Assembly (NCBI RefSeq): GCF_020733705.1 | Contig: NZ_JAJFZM010000001.1 | Span: 2,480,001 to 2,544,000 of the forward strand | Length of the DNA stretch: 64,000 nt | From: Nocardia australiensis | GTDB taxonomy: Bacteria; Actinomycetota; Actinomycetes; Mycobacteriales; Mycobacteriaceae | Direction: 5' to 3' | In this document: positions 24,074 to 33,044 of the stretch, one piece after another | Layout of the letters: each line of letters starts with the position of its first letter | Position numbering within the stretch: the first letter of the stretch is position 1 | Notes under the pieces: generated by a model | Databases searched by the model: none | What the model was told of the DNA's origin: nothing | What the model saw: only the letters and a program-made list of their open reading frames with translations | Made by a program: the position numbers and the translations under genes

Positions 24074-27000
24074 ATGGTTACCGAAGGTTTCGTGCGCCGA
24101 CCCCGCATTGCCCCGCCGCGCGCGCCCGGCGGTGAGGTCGCCCTGAACTCGCCGCCGGAGATCCAGCGGGCCATGCCTGGCCCACTGCTGATGAAACTGA
24201 TGCCGGTCATCATGGTGGTCGCCGTCGTCGGCATGATCGCGATGATGGTGATGATGGGCCGCAACCTGCTCGCCAATCCGTTCATGATGATGTTCCCCGT
24301 GATGATGCTCATGTCGATGGGCGGCATGATGATGGGCATGCGGGGCCAAGGCCCCAAGGGCGCGGGCGAGCTCAACGAGGAACGCAAGGACTACTTCCGC
24401 TACCTGGACCAAATGCGCAGAGATGTCCGGCGCACCGGTGGCAAACAGCTGGAAGCCTTGGTCTGGAGTCACCCGGAGCCGATCGACCTGTCCTCGGTGG
24501 TCGGCACCCGGCGAATGTGGGAACGCCGCCCGGCCGACCCGGATTTCGGCCATGTGCGCGTCGGGGTGGGCAGCCATCGGCTCGCGACCAAGCTGGCCCG
24601 TCCGGAGACCGGACCGCTCGAAGACCTGGAGCCGGTCTCCACGGTGGCGTTGCGCCGGTTCGTGCGCACCCATTCGGTGGTGCACAAGCTGCCGACCGCC
24701 GTCTCGCTGCGCGCCTTCCCTGCCATCAATATCGGTGGCGTGCCGGAGGAGGCCAGGATGCTGGCCCGAGCGATGCTGATGGAACTCACCGCATTTCACG
24801 GTCCCGATCATCTCGCGGTCGCCATCGTCTGCGCCGATCCCGACGGCGCGGCCTGGGCGTGGGCCAAATGGATTCCACACCTGCAACATCCGACCGTGCG
24901 GGACGGAATCGGTTCCGCGCGAATGATGTACGGCTCGCTCGGGGAACTCGAGACGGCATTGTCCTCGGAACTGCTCGAACGCGGCCGGTTCATGCGCAAC
25001 CCACAGCCGACTCAGGGCAGGCTGCACCTGGTGGTCATCATCGATGACGGCTATGTCAACGGCACCGAGCGGCTGATCAGTGAGTCCGGCCTGGACTCGG
25101 TCACCGTGCTGGACCTGACCGCGCCGGAGAATGGTCTTGCCGCCCGGCGCGGCCTGCAATTGGTCGTCGGCGGCGGCGAGGTGAGCGCCAAGAGTGCCAG
25201 TGGCACCGAGAAATTCGCCGTCGCCGACGCGGTGAGCGTCGCCGAGTCCGAGTCCTTCGCTCGCGATCTGGCCCGTTTCCGGATCGCCACGGCTGCCCAG
25301 ATCGTCAGCCTGGGCGACGATACCCGCGCCGATCCCGGCCTGATGGCGCTGCTGAAGATCCCGGACGCCGCGCAGATCGACCCGGCCAAGGTGTGGCGGC
25401 CTCGTACCGCACGCGAACGGCTGCGGGTACCGATAGGCGTGACACCGGATGGCACACCCGTCGAGATCGACATCAAGGAATCCGCCGAGAACGGCATGGG
25501 CCCGCACGGATTGTGCATCGGCGCAACCGGTTCCGGTAAGTCGGAGTTCCTGCGCACCCTGGTGCTTTCGATGGTGACGACGCATTCGCCGGACGCGCTG
25601 AACCTGGTGCTTGTCGATTTCAAGGGTGGCGCGACCTTCCTCGGTCTCGACTCGCTACCGCATGTCGCCGCGGTCATCACCAACCTCGAGGAAGAACTCT
25701 CGATGGTCGACCGCATGAAGGACGCACTCGCCGGTGAGATGAACCGCCGCCAGGAATTGCTGCGTTCGGCCGGAAACTTCGCCAATGTCACCGATTACGA
25801 AAAGGCGCGCGCCGCGGGCGTGGCGCTCGATCCGCTGCCCGCGCTGTTCGTGATCGTCGACGAGTTCTCCGAATTGCTGTCGCAGAAGCCCGATTTCGCG
25901 GACCTGTTCGTGATGATCGGCCGACTCGGCCGCTCTCTGCACGTGCACCTGCTGCTTGCCTCGCAGCGACTGGAAGAGAACAAGCTGCGCGGCCTCGATT
26001 CGCACCTGTCCTACCGGATCGGCCTGCGCACCTTCTCCGCCAACGAATCCCGTGCGGTGCTCGGCATTACCGACGCCTACCACCTGCCGGGTATCCCCGG
26101 TTCCGGATATCTCAAGAGCGACGCCGACGATCCACTGCGGTTCAACGCGACCTACGTGTCGGGACCCTACGTATCACCGCGTGGTGCCAAGCAGGTCGAC
26201 GGCCGGGCGATCGGTGGTCAGTCGCCGACGGTGTTCACCGCGGGGCCGGTCGAGGTGGCGGCCCGCCCCGAGCCCGAACCGGGCCAGACGCGGATGGGTT
26301 TGCCGGATCTGCCGCCGCCCCCGTCGGAAGTCGTTGAGGACGAAGGCATTCCGGAAACGCTGCTTCAGGTGGTCGTAAATCGTCTCAACGGACACGGCCG
26401 TCCGGCGCACGAGGTGTGGCTGCCTCCGTTGGATGAGTCGCCGACGGTGGATATGCTGCTGCCCGACCCGGATTGGCGTTCGCCGGTAAACCGGCACGGT
26501 CAGCTGTGGCTGCCGATCGGTGTCATCGACAAGCCCTACGAACAGCGCCGCGACGTGCTGACCGTCCAATTGGCAGGTGCCCAAGGCAATGTCGCGGTCG
26601 TTGGCGGCCCGCAGTCAGGCAAATCGACGACGCTGCGCACCATCATCATGGCCGCGGCCGCCACCCACACCCCCGAACAGGTGCAGTTCTACTGCCTGGA
26701 CTTCGGTGGCGGCAGTATGGCGGGGCTTTCGGGGCTGCCGCACGTCGGTTCCGTGGCAGGCCGCCTCGACGGCGACCGGGTACGGCGCACCATCGCCGAG
26801 CTGACCAGCCTGCTGCGCCAGCGTGAGGAGCGCTTCAGCGAACTCGGCATCGAATCAATGGTGGAATTCCGTCGCCGCAAATACGCGCAGACCGAGGCCA
26901 GACTCATCAACGGGACGGCCGCGGCGCCCAACGACCCGCTCGCCTCCGATCAGTTCGGCGATGTCTTCCTGGTTGTCGACGGCTGGGCGGCATTGCGCGA

Positions 27001-28132
27001 AGAGTTCGATACGCTCGAACCGCTGATCGTCGCCATCGCGGCGCAGGGGCTTTCCTACGGCATCCACTTGATCCTCGGCGCATCGCGCTGGGCGGAGATC
27101 CGGCCGAACGTAAAGGATCAGATCGGCACCAGGCTGGAGCTGCGCCTCGGTGACCCGTCCGACTCCGAAATGGGCAGGCGCACCGCGGGTCTGGTGCCGG
27201 TCAGCAGGCCGGGCCGCGGCCTGACCCCCGACGAGTTGCACATGCTCATCGCGCTGCCACGCCTGGATTCCGATTCCGATCCGGCCACCGTGACCGATGG
27301 TGTCGTGCAGGCGAAGACACAGCTCGAGCAGCTCTACGGCGGCCGCCGCGCCCCCGAAGTGCGGATGCTGCCGCTCGAGATCAGCCGCGATCAGGTCCGC
27401 GAGATCGCCAAGGAGCACGAGGTCGAACTCGGCCCGACGAAGATCGTGGTCGGACTCGGCGAGAACGAATTGGACCCGCTGGTCCTGGATTTCGGTGCCG
27501 AACCGCATTTCATGGCGTTCGCCGACGTCGAATCCGGCAAGACCACACTGCTTCGCAATATCGTCATGGGCATCACCGAGAACGCGACGAGCGAGCAGGC
27601 GCGCATCATCATGATCGACTACCGCCGCACCATGCTCGGCGTTGTCGACGAAGACCAGCTGGCCGGCTACTCCACCTCATCGCAGACCTCCGGCCCGATG
27701 ATCACCGAGCTGGCCCGCTACCTGTCGCGGCGCATCCCGGCCTCCGACATCACCCCGCAGCAACTGCGTGAGCGCAGTTGGTGGACCGGCCCCGAAATCT
27801 ACATCGTGGTCGACGATTACGACATGATCGCGGGCGGCGGCATGAACAACCCGCTGCTGCCGTTGCTGGAATACCTGCCGCAGGCCCGCGATATCGGCAT
27901 GCACCTGATCGTCACCCGCCGCACCGGTGGGGTGTCGCGGGCGCTGTATGACCATGTGCTCGGCGGTATGAAGAACCTGTCGGTCGACACGCTGATCATG
28001 AGTGGCCCGAAGGACGAGGGCAAGCTGATCGGCGATGTCCGCCCGACTAAACTGCCACCCGGTCGCGGCATCCTGGTCTCGCGCAGTCGCGGCCAGGAAA
28101 TGGTCCAAATCGCCCATCTCCCACCGCTGTAG
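24074..28132 (+). CDS. eccC: ESX motor ATPase EccC (fused EccCa-EccCb)
   Basis: The 1352-residue FtsK/SpoIIIE-type ATPase is a single chain. A methionine-rich transmembrane hairpin lies at residues ~38-90. Three ATPase domains follow: domain 1 with Walker A GATGSGKS at 483-490 and Walker B LFVIVDEFSE; domain 2 with GGPQSGKS at 844-851 and VFLVVDGWAA; domain 3 with ADVESGKT at 1150-1157 and IYIVVDDYDM. As in known EccC proteins only domain 1 has the full DE Walker B. EccC recognises WXG100 substrates and drives export. It ends the eccD-mycP-eccC operon. Confidence 0.95.
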   Translation: MVTEGFVRRPRIAPPRAPGGEVALNSPPEIQRAMPGPLLMKLMPVIMVVAVVGMIAMMVMMGRNLLANPFMMMFPVMMLMSMGGMMMGMRGQGPKGAGELNEERKDYFRYLDQMRRDVRRTGGKQLEALVWSHPEPIDLSSVVGTRRMWERRPADPDFGHVRVGVGSHRLATKLARPETGPLEDLEPVSTVALRRFVRTHSVVHKLPTAVSLRAFPAINIGGVPEEARMLARAMLMELTAFHGPDHLAVAIVCADPDGAAWAWAKWIPHLQHPTVRDGIGSARMMYGSLGELETALSSELLERGRFMRNPQPTQGRLHLVVIIDDGYVNGTERLISESGLDSVTVLDLTAPENGLAARRGLQLVVGGGEVSAKSASGTEKFAVADAVSVAESESFARDLARFRIATAAQIVSLGDDTRADPGLMALLKIPDAAQIDPAKVWRPRTARERLRVPIGVTPDGTPVEIDIKESAENGMGPHGLCIGATGSGKSEFLRTLVLSMVTTHSPDALNLVLVDFKGGATFLGLDSLPHVAAVITNLEEELSMVDRMKDALAGEMNRRQELLRSAGNFANVTDYEKARAAGVALDPLPALFVIVDEFSELLSQKPDFADLFVMIGRLGRSLHVHLLLASQRLEENKLRGLDSHLSYRIGLRTFSANESRAVLGITDAYHLPGIPGSGYLKSDADDPLRFNATYVSGPYVSPRGAKQVDGRAIGGQSPTVFTAGPVEVAARPEPEPGQTRMGLPDLPPPPSEVVEDEGIPETLLQVVVNRLNGHGRPAHEVWLPPLDESPTVDMLLPDPDWRSPVNRHGQLWLPIGVIDKPYEQRRDVLTVQLAGAQGNVAVVGGPQSGKSTTLRTIIMAAAATHTPEQVQFYCLDFGGGSMAGLSGLPHVGSVAGRLDGDRVRRTIAELTSLLRQREERFSELGIESMVEFRRRKYAQTEARLINGTAAAPNDPLASDQFGDVFLVVDGWAALREEFDTLEPLIVAIAAQGLSYGIHLILGASRWAEIRPNVKDQIGTRLELRLGDPSDSEMGRRTAGLVPVSRPGRGLTPDELHMLIALPRLDSDSDPATVTDGVVQAKTQLEQLYGGRRAPEVRMLPLEISRDQVREIAKEHEVELGPTKIVVGLGENELDPLVLDFGAEPHFMAFADVESGKTTLLRNIVMGITENATSEQARIIMIDYRRTMLGVVDEDQLAGYSTSSQTSGPMITELARYLSRRIPASDITPQQLRERSWWTGPEIYIVVDDYDMIAGGGMNNPLLPLLEYLPQARDIGMHLIVTRRTGGVSRALYDHVLGGMKNLSVDTLIMSGPKDEGKLIGDVRPTKLPPGRGILVSRSRGQEMVQIAHLPPL

Positions 28133-28338
28133 GCGAACCCGGCCTGCCACCTCGGCGATCCAGGTCTCGCCCGCGCCCAGCGCCCGCCCGACCGCCCTGG
28201 CGAAGATCTCGATGGGCAGCCCGCGCCCGGCCACCGTCTACTGATCGCAACCACGGGCGGTAAGCCACGAGGTGCGCTGAATACGCATGCGGCAGATCGC
28301 GCCGAGGTCGCCGAATGTCGCCGGGCGGATCGCGGCAC

Positions 28339-29148
28339 TCAGGGCAACGAAACGCCCGGCCGATAAGGGATTCCGAGCGTATGCCGGATGACCGAGGTGC
28401 CCTCCTCGTCGCCGAGTTCGTAGGCGAGCCGGTTGCGGGTGGCGATCGAGCGGTGCCGGGTAGCCCTGGTGACCCGCTCGTGGTCAGCGCCGATGCGCAG
28501 GTGGTCGAGCAGGATGGTCCCGGTGGCGACACCGAGGACGATCGCTTCCTCCGTGCCGGCCGGTCGCGCGACCAAGGTGTCGCGATGCGCGGTCTCGGCG
28601 TGGCCGTGGTCGGCCAACCTGCGCGTAGTGCCCTCGGGGATATCGTGCGGCGAGTCGATGCCGATGGACTCGGCGAGGTCCCCCGGGTAAAAGCTCACCT
28701 CCCACGACCACGGCTCGTTATCAAGGTATTGGACGACCGTTCTGGCCAGCACCCAGGAGTTCGGCGGTACGCCGAGCCAGCAGGCGACCTCAGGGCTCGC
28801 CGGTTCCATTCGCGCGCTGAATTCCTTGGCGGGCGCCCGGTCGGCGGCGCGCGCGATCTCTTCGAAGATATCGTGCGCCGATTGTGGCCGGTCGGGGCGA
28901 ATATGGTCGGTGACAACCGATTCCAGGGTTTCGTGGTTTCGAACGATGGTGCCGCGGGAAGTAGCTGTATAGACCAGATTTTCGGTCACAAGTACTTGAA
29001 TAGCGTTGCGGGCGGTCGTGATCGAAACCTGCATTCGATCAGCCAGCTCGGTATGGCTGGGCAGTCTGTCACCCGGATTCCATTTGCCTGCGCGGATCTC
29101 CTCTCGGAGGAGGTCCGCGATCCGGTGATACCTAGGACCGTCCGCCAT
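28339..29148 (-). CDS. GntR-family (HutC/UTRA type) transcriptional regulator
   Basis: The 269-residue protein has an N-terminal GntR winged helix (YHRIADLLREEIRAGKWNPG, LPSHTELADRM, TTARNAIQVLVTENLV) and a C-terminal UTRA-like effector domain. The effector domain has SWEVSFYPGDLAESIG and later HLRIGADHERVTRATRHRSI. Such regulators respond to small metabolites. RBS GAGGAG precedes ATG 29148. It is divergent from the DUF4254 gene and probably represses itself and/or that gene through the palindrome between them. The 206 bp between its stop and eccC's stop hold no clear gene. Confidence 0.85.
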   Translation of the reverse strand: MADGPRYHRIADLLREEIRAGKWNPGDRLPSHTELADRMQVSITTARNAIQVLVTENLVYTATSRGTIVRNHETLESVVTDHIRPDRPQSAHDIFEEIARAADRAPAKEFSARMEPASPEVACWLGVPPNSWVLARTVVQYLDNEPWSWEVSFYPGDLAESIGIDSPHDIPEGTTRRLADHGHAETAHRDTLVARPAGTEEAIVLGVATGTILLDHLRIGADHERVTRATRHRSIATRNRLAYELGDEEGTSVIRHTLGIPYRPGVSLP

Positions 29149-29172
29149 CTTGCTCCTCGGTTGGTCGGGTAG

Positions 29173-29196
29173 GTAACGAAGTGCATTCTTCGTGAC
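29173..29196. promoter_or_regulatory. imperfect 24-bp palindrome, candidate GntR operator
   Basis: ACGAAG (29176-29181) and CTTCGT (29188-29193) are perfect inverted arms around TGCATT, extended by outer GT/AC pairs. It lies 25 bp upstream of the GntR start and just upstream of the -35 box of the divergent gene. Autoregulation by the GntR protein is inferred from position. Confidence 0.45.
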
Positions 29197-29216
29197 TCCC
29201 TACGGCCCGGTAACGC

Positions 29217-29244
29217 TTGACAGGTGCCTTCAGAGGTTTATTGT
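29217..29244 (+). promoter_or_regulatory. sigma-70-type promoter of the DUF4254 gene
   Basis: A consensus TTGACA at 29217-29222 is followed after 16 bp by TATTGT at 29239-29244. Transcription would start near 29251, which argues against translation starting at the earlier in-frame GTG 29224. Confidence 0.6.
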
Positions 29245-29292
29245 AATGAACGTCCTGATCCGGTGTTGTGCGGCGACGAACGGCGAGGCAAC

Positions 29293-29823
29293 GTGGCAGG
29301 TTCGGAGATTTCGACAGTCGTTATGGCTCTCCCCGGCACACCGCGGTGTGTCGATTCGGCAGTGCAGTCTTCAATCCCGGGACTACTGCCTTCCTCAGAT
29401 GTACTTGTCCGGGCGTGTCGCGGTCACCGCGTTGTCGGCGGCCCGCTGCTCTGGTTCGCCCGCGATCTCGCGGTGTTACATGAGCGGCGGCTGGCCGGTC
29501 GCGGCGGCCCGGTCGCGATGGATCCGGCCGTGGTACTCGAAATCGATCGCCGCAGAACCGAATTGGTCATGGCGATCGACGACTGGGTGGCCCGCAGCGT
29601 GCCCCAGCATCGGCTCGGTGCCACCCTGCATACCGAGACCGTTGGCGCGGTCATCGACCGTCTCGCCGAATCGTCGGTGCGCGCTCACCACGCGCTGATG
29701 ACCCTCGATGCGAACAATGACCAGTTGCACGGTGCCTGGCATCATCTCGCCGAGCTCGCCGACGCCTACGACGATCTGGTTCGTGACCTGGTCGCGGGAC
29801 GAAGGCGTCTGCCGGAGTGGTGA
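29293..29823 (+). CDS. DUF4254 family protein
   Basis: The start GTG 29293 has GAGG four bases upstream and lies ~40 bases after the predicted transcription start; ATG 29323 is an alternative. The protein is 176 residues. It matches the pattern of actinobacterial DUF4254 proteins: PSSDVLVRACRG, RDLAVLHERR, IDRRRTELVMAIDDWV, LHTETVGAVIDRLAE and ADAYDDLVRDLVAGRRRLP. Some DUF4254 genes lie in nucleotide-sugar clusters, but no function can be assigned here. Its partner is the divergent GntR gene. Confidence 0.65.
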   Translation: MAGSEISTVVMALPGTPRCVDSAVQSSIPGLLPSSDVLVRACRGHRVVGGPLLWFARDLAVLHERRLAGRGGPVAMDPAVVLEIDRRRTELVMAIDDWVARSVPQHRLGATLHTETVGAVIDRLAESSVRAHHALMTLDANNDQLHGAWHHLAELADAYDDLVRDLVAGRRRLPEW

Positions 29824-29879
29824 ATTCGCCACGCATGATCCCCACATCGTCATAAACCCCACCGCGCCGCGCACGACAG

Positions 29880-30393
29880 CACCGCAATATCCGGGTTCCG
29901 GTCGTCGCCCATCTCGGCCAGGACTCGGGCGCCAGCCCGGCCGGATGTCGATCCCGGTGGGCCCGGTTGGCCGATCAGTTGAAAGTCGGTGCGGCACAGA
30001 TCCGTTCGTACGGCAAGCGGGCGCAGACGCACGCACCGGCTACCTGGACTGCTTCACCGACGCCACCGGAAAGCAAACCCGCACACCGGAACTCAAACGC
30101 AACCTGATCGCCGTGCTGCCTGGCGTACTCGACGAATCTGGGTTTGACCCGCATGACCGACGCGTGCGGGATCTCCTACGACATCCTCGCGTTGACGCCG
30201 GAATGGTATGTGCGGGAGGAGACGCTGCGGTCGGCGAACCTGGCGCTGATCCACAACACCAGAGACTTCCGCTCACCGCGGTATTCGGCGGTGGCAGCCT
30301 GTCCTCCTCGGACGGGCAGCGGTTCCCGACCCGCGGCAAGTCGCTCACCGCCCGGGCGATGAGCCGATACTTCGCCGAGGAAGGCCTGTCGAC
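29880..30393 (+). pseudogene. decayed Tn3-family transposase
   Basis: Pieces of a Tn3-type transposase lie in different frames. A possible N-terminal piece (LADQLKVGAAQIRSYGKRAQT) is at about 29960-30025. The catalytic region continues with FTDATGKQTRTPELKRNLIA in one frame (~30052-30135), TRMTDACGISYDILALTPEW then YVREETLRSANLAL in the next (30144-30250), and LPLTAVFGGGSLSSSDGQRF plus PTRGKSLTARAMSRYF back in the first (30270-30375). At least two frameshifts and a large internal deletion make it inactive. It ends against the pyruvate phosphate dikinase gene, whose 3' end runs antisense into it. Confidence 0.75.
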
Positions 30394-32015
30394 CGGCGAA
30401 AGAGAACCGCGTGTGCAGCGCTGAGGCGTTCGGCTTCGCTGCGTCTTGTGTAATTGCCGGATATCTGGTCGGCCCAGTCGAGCAGTCGGTGCACGTGGGG
30501 GCCGGTGGCGGCGGTCCCGATGGGTGGGCTTCCGACGGTGATCTCGCCGCCGGTTCCATCGATGGCGATGAGGGTGCCCTCGGGGATTGCGCGCCGACCG
30601 ATTCGCATCGAGGTGGCGTCGACAGTCAGCTCAGCGACTCCCACGACAGCAGGTTTGCCCATCGCTCGCGCGACGACGGCGGCGTGGCAGGTGGGGCCGC
30701 CGTGGGCAGTGAGGACTCCGGCGGCTGCGGCCAGGCCGCGCATGTCCAGCGGAGAGGTGTCGGGCCGCACCAGTATGACCGGACCATGTACGGCCATGCG
30801 GACCGCCTTGTCGGAGGTGGTCGCTACGCGGCCGACCGCGACACCCGGGCAGGCGCCGTGGCCGCGGGCGAGGATGTCTGCCTCGCTGTCGAGGATCATT
30901 CGGGGTGTGCGGGTTTGTTGAAGGTGCTGTGCGGTGATTCGTAGCAGTGCCTCCTGGTGTTCGATCACGCCCTCGTCGGCGAGGTCGACGGCGACGCGTA
31001 CGGCAGCGGCTGCGGCGACTTTGCCGCGGTGTACTTGCAGGATCCAGAACTCACCGGCTTCGAAAGTGAACTCGATGCAGCACGAGTCTCGGTAGTGTCC
31101 TTCGATGCGGTCCAGGGCCGCTACGAGGTGGGTCCATACGGTCGGCTCTCGGTCGGCCAGTTCGTGCAGCGGCAGCGTCGGCGATCTGCCGGACACGACG
31201 TCGTCGCCTTGGCTGCCGAACAGGATGTCGCCGAAGGGGACCCGTTCGCCGGTATTGGGGTTGCGGCTGAACGCGACGCCGGTCCCGCTGTGCTGGTCAC
31301 GATGTCCGAAGACCATCGCCTGCACGGTCACGGCGGTCCCGAGGTCCTGCGGGATATCGTGGATCGCGCGGAACGTGCGTGCGCGCGGGGTGTCCCACGA
31401 GGAACACACGGCTGCGATCGCCAGCTCCAGCTGCCGGGACGGATCGTGCAGGACTTGCTGTCCGGCCTGTTGCGAGACGAGGGCCTCGACAACTCCGATC
31501 GCGTGATGGATGCCTGATTGCGCGCCACCGAGGTTCTGCTGGATCGCTTCGGCCACAACCGGTTCCGCGCTCGCTTCGCCGGTGTTGGTGATCGCGGACG
31601 CGAAGCTCGACAGGAATCGCAGCCGGGCGATGGACGCGAACTGCGGATTGCCTGTCTCGGTTACCAATCCGCGCGCGGTTGTGGCGGTGAGTCCGAGGTT
31701 GAGGACGGTGTTCATCATGCCGGGCATCGACACACCGGCCCCGGAGCGAACAGACACCGTCAGGGGCTTTTCGGAGTCGCCGAGGCTGCGATGCGTGGCA
31801 GTTTCGAGGTCACCGATAGCGGCTGTGAGTTCGGCGGCGAAGTCCTCGGGAAAGCGCCCGTCACGCAGGAAAGCGCGGCATACCTCGGTGCTGATGACGA
31901 AGCCGGCGGGCACGGGCAAGCCCAGGCGTCGCAGCACGATGAGCCCTTGCGCCTTGGCGCCCAGGACTTCCGCCGTCTCCTCGACCTCTGCTGAAAGTGG
32001 GTGAATGTATCGCAT
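30345..32015 (-). CDS. ppdK: short-form pyruvate, phosphate dikinase (PEP-utilising) protein
   Basis: The 556-residue protein opens with a PPDK ATP-grasp region (LRRLGLPVPAGFVISTEVCR, SVRSGAGVSMPGMMNTVLNL) and contains the phosphohistidine domain TAHGGPTCHAAVVARAMGKP with His444. The ~340-residue PEP/pyruvate barrel of full PPDK (~870 residues) is absent, as in the ~490-residue PPDK-like protein Rv1127c of M. tuberculosis. It may transfer phosphate between ATP and histidine only. The last ~30 residues are read from DNA of the Tn3 remnant, so the natural C-terminus may have been replaced. It is the last gene of a three-gene operon, two bases after the gene before it. Confidence 0.78.
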   Translation of the reverse strand: MRYIHPLSAEVEETAEVLGAKAQGLIVLRRLGLPVPAGFVISTEVCRAFLRDGRFPEDFAAELTAAIGDLETATHRSLGDSEKPLTVSVRSGAGVSMPGMMNTVLNLGLTATTARGLVTETGNPQFASIARLRFLSSFASAITNTGEASAEPVVAEAIQQNLGGAQSGIHHAIGVVEALVSQQAGQQVLHDPSRQLELAIAAVCSSWDTPRARTFRAIHDIPQDLGTAVTVQAMVFGHRDQHSGTGVAFSRNPNTGERVPFGDILFGSQGDDVVSGRSPTLPLHELADREPTVWTHLVAALDRIEGHYRDSCCIEFTFEAGEFWILQVHRGKVAAAAAVRVAVDLADEGVIEHQEALLRITAQHLQQTRTPRMILDSEADILARGHGACPGVAVGRVATTSDKAVRMAVHGPVILVRPDTSPLDMRGLAAAAGVLTAHGGPTCHAAVVARAMGKPAVVGVAELTVDATSMRIGRRAIPEGTLIAIDGTGGEITVGSPPIGTAATGPHVHRLLDWADQISGNYTRRSEAERLSAAHAVLFRRSTGLPRRSIGSSPGR

Positions 32016-32017
32016 CT

Positions 32018-32671
32018 TCAGAATCTCGGGATGCCCAGAGTCGCGAGGAGATCTTCGTGAAGCTGAAACCACACCGTGTGGTACGACGAGGTGCTGGTCG
32101 CCACGTACTCCAACGCGCCGGACCGCGCTCGAATGAGCGCGTCGGCAAGACGGAGACCATACCGCCCGAACCTGGCAATCGCCGCGGACAGCTGTGCGCA
32201 GACGACCTGCGCGCGATGGTCGAAGTCGGTCAGCCGCTCGAGAATCCGGGCGTCGTAGCCGGGGTCGGTGTGGTCGTTCGTGGTCATGACACCATGGACG
32301 GACCGCATCTGCCATGCCGCGCACAGGTCGAGCAGTTCCGGGTTGAGCGCGAGAAATCTGTGGTAAGCATCGGTCACGGCGGTTCGAGCTGCTGCGTTCT
32401 TCAGTTCGTCGGTGATTCGTTCCGCATCCAGAGCGCGACCGGCGTCCGTGAGACCCCACCCTCCGAACTCCCCGGGCGTATGCGTGACATTTCCGCCCGC
32501 GGCGTGGGCGATCAGCTCGGATTCGACGACAGGCTCCGGCAGGCCCGTCGCTGCCGCCACTCGGGCGACGCTCGCGTGGCCGACGCAGCGAAGAGAATGC
32601 AGTACCTGCAAGTCGGCGTCGGCCGAGTTCCGCGAATCTGCCCAGGTCACGATCTCGTTCCTTCCAGTCAT
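32018..32671 (-). CDS. hypothetical protein, possible winged-helix regulator, in the ppdK operon
   Basis: The 217-residue protein has an N-terminal segment that looks like a winged helix (LQVLHSLRCVGHASVARVAA, TGLPEPVVESELIAHA, GGWGLTDAGRALDAERITDE). The C-terminal part is helical with AWQMRSVHGVMTTNDH and LERLTDFDHRAQVVCAQLSA. No family name can be given with certainty. It overlaps the upstream small HTH gene by four bases (ATGA) and precedes ppdK by two, so the three are co-translated. It could control or accompany the dikinase. Confidence 0.6.
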   Translation of the reverse strand: MTGRNEIVTWADSRNSADADLQVLHSLRCVGHASVARVAAATGLPEPVVESELIAHAAGGNVTHTPGEFGGWGLTDAGRALDAERITDELKNAAARTAVTDAYHRFLALNPELLDLCAAWQMRSVHGVMTTNDHTDPGYDARILERLTDFDHRAQVVCAQLSAAIARFGRYGLRLADALIRARSGALEYVATSTSSYHTVWFQLHEDLLATLGIPRF

Positions 32672-32934
32672 GAAGTTGCTGCCGCACGCCCCGCGACCCG
32701 AGCCGCGAATCGTTTCTGCGCGGCTTGCCTCGACACACCGAGGCGGGCACCGATTTCTGCCCAGGGCACGCCTGCTTGCCGTGCCTGGTCCACGAAATGG
32801 TCGAGCAGACGATCTGCCAGCTGCAACCAGTGTGCCGCAATGATCGCCGCTTCCGACAACTGATCCAGAGTGCTACCAGGATGTGCCAGCTCGACCGCGA
32901 CGATCACGTCGCGTAGTGGCACCCGACGATCCAT
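32668..32934 (-). CDS. small helix-turn-helix protein, first gene of the ppdK operon
   Basis: The 88-residue protein ends in a clear helix-turn-helix (VPWAEIGARLGVSRQAAQKR). No ribosome site precedes ATG 32934, and the -10-like TACAGT on the minus strand (32941-32946) would place the transcript start at about the ATG itself, so translation is probably leaderless. The protein is a natural candidate to bind the two palindromes immediately upstream. Confidence 0.65.
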   Translation of the reverse strand: MDRRVPLRDVIVAVELAHPGSTLDQLSEAAIIAAHWLQLADRLLDHFVDQARQAGVPWAEIGARLGVSRQAAQKRFAARVAGRAAATS

Positions 32935-32935
32935 T

Positions 32936-32985
32936 CGTCAACTGTAGGTTGACGATCGCATTATCGTCAACTAATAGTTGACGAT
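32936..32985. promoter_or_regulatory. double palindromic operator with divergent promoters
   Basis: Site 1: CGTCAAC (32936-32942) and GTTGACG (32948-32954) around five bases. Site 2: ATCGTCAACTA (32963-32973) and TAGTTGACGAT (32975-32985), a perfect 11-bp inverted repeat around one base. The centres are 29 bp apart. The arms also supply -35 boxes: TTGACG at 32949-32954 with TAATAG at 32972-32977 (17-bp gap) for the plus strand, and TTGACG (32970-32965) with TACAGT (32946-32941) for the minus strand. A regulator here would switch both the ppdK operon and the monooxygenase. Confidence 0.7.
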
Positions 32986-33044
32986 AGCGCGAGGGTGCAG
33001 TGCCTGGCTTTCGCTGACAACGGACCGATCCAGGAGTGGTAGTG

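Noticed and set aside
28238..28288. 16-codon minus-strand frame MRIQRTSWLTARGCDQ after the GntR gene
   Set aside because: It looks like the end of some coding remnant but has no ribosome site, and no family could be named, so it is not annotated.
30345..32840. 831-codon reading of the dikinase frame starting upstream at 32840
   Set aside because: The first ~275 codons overlap two other plausible genes in another frame and look like a shadow; PPDK similarity begins at 32015.
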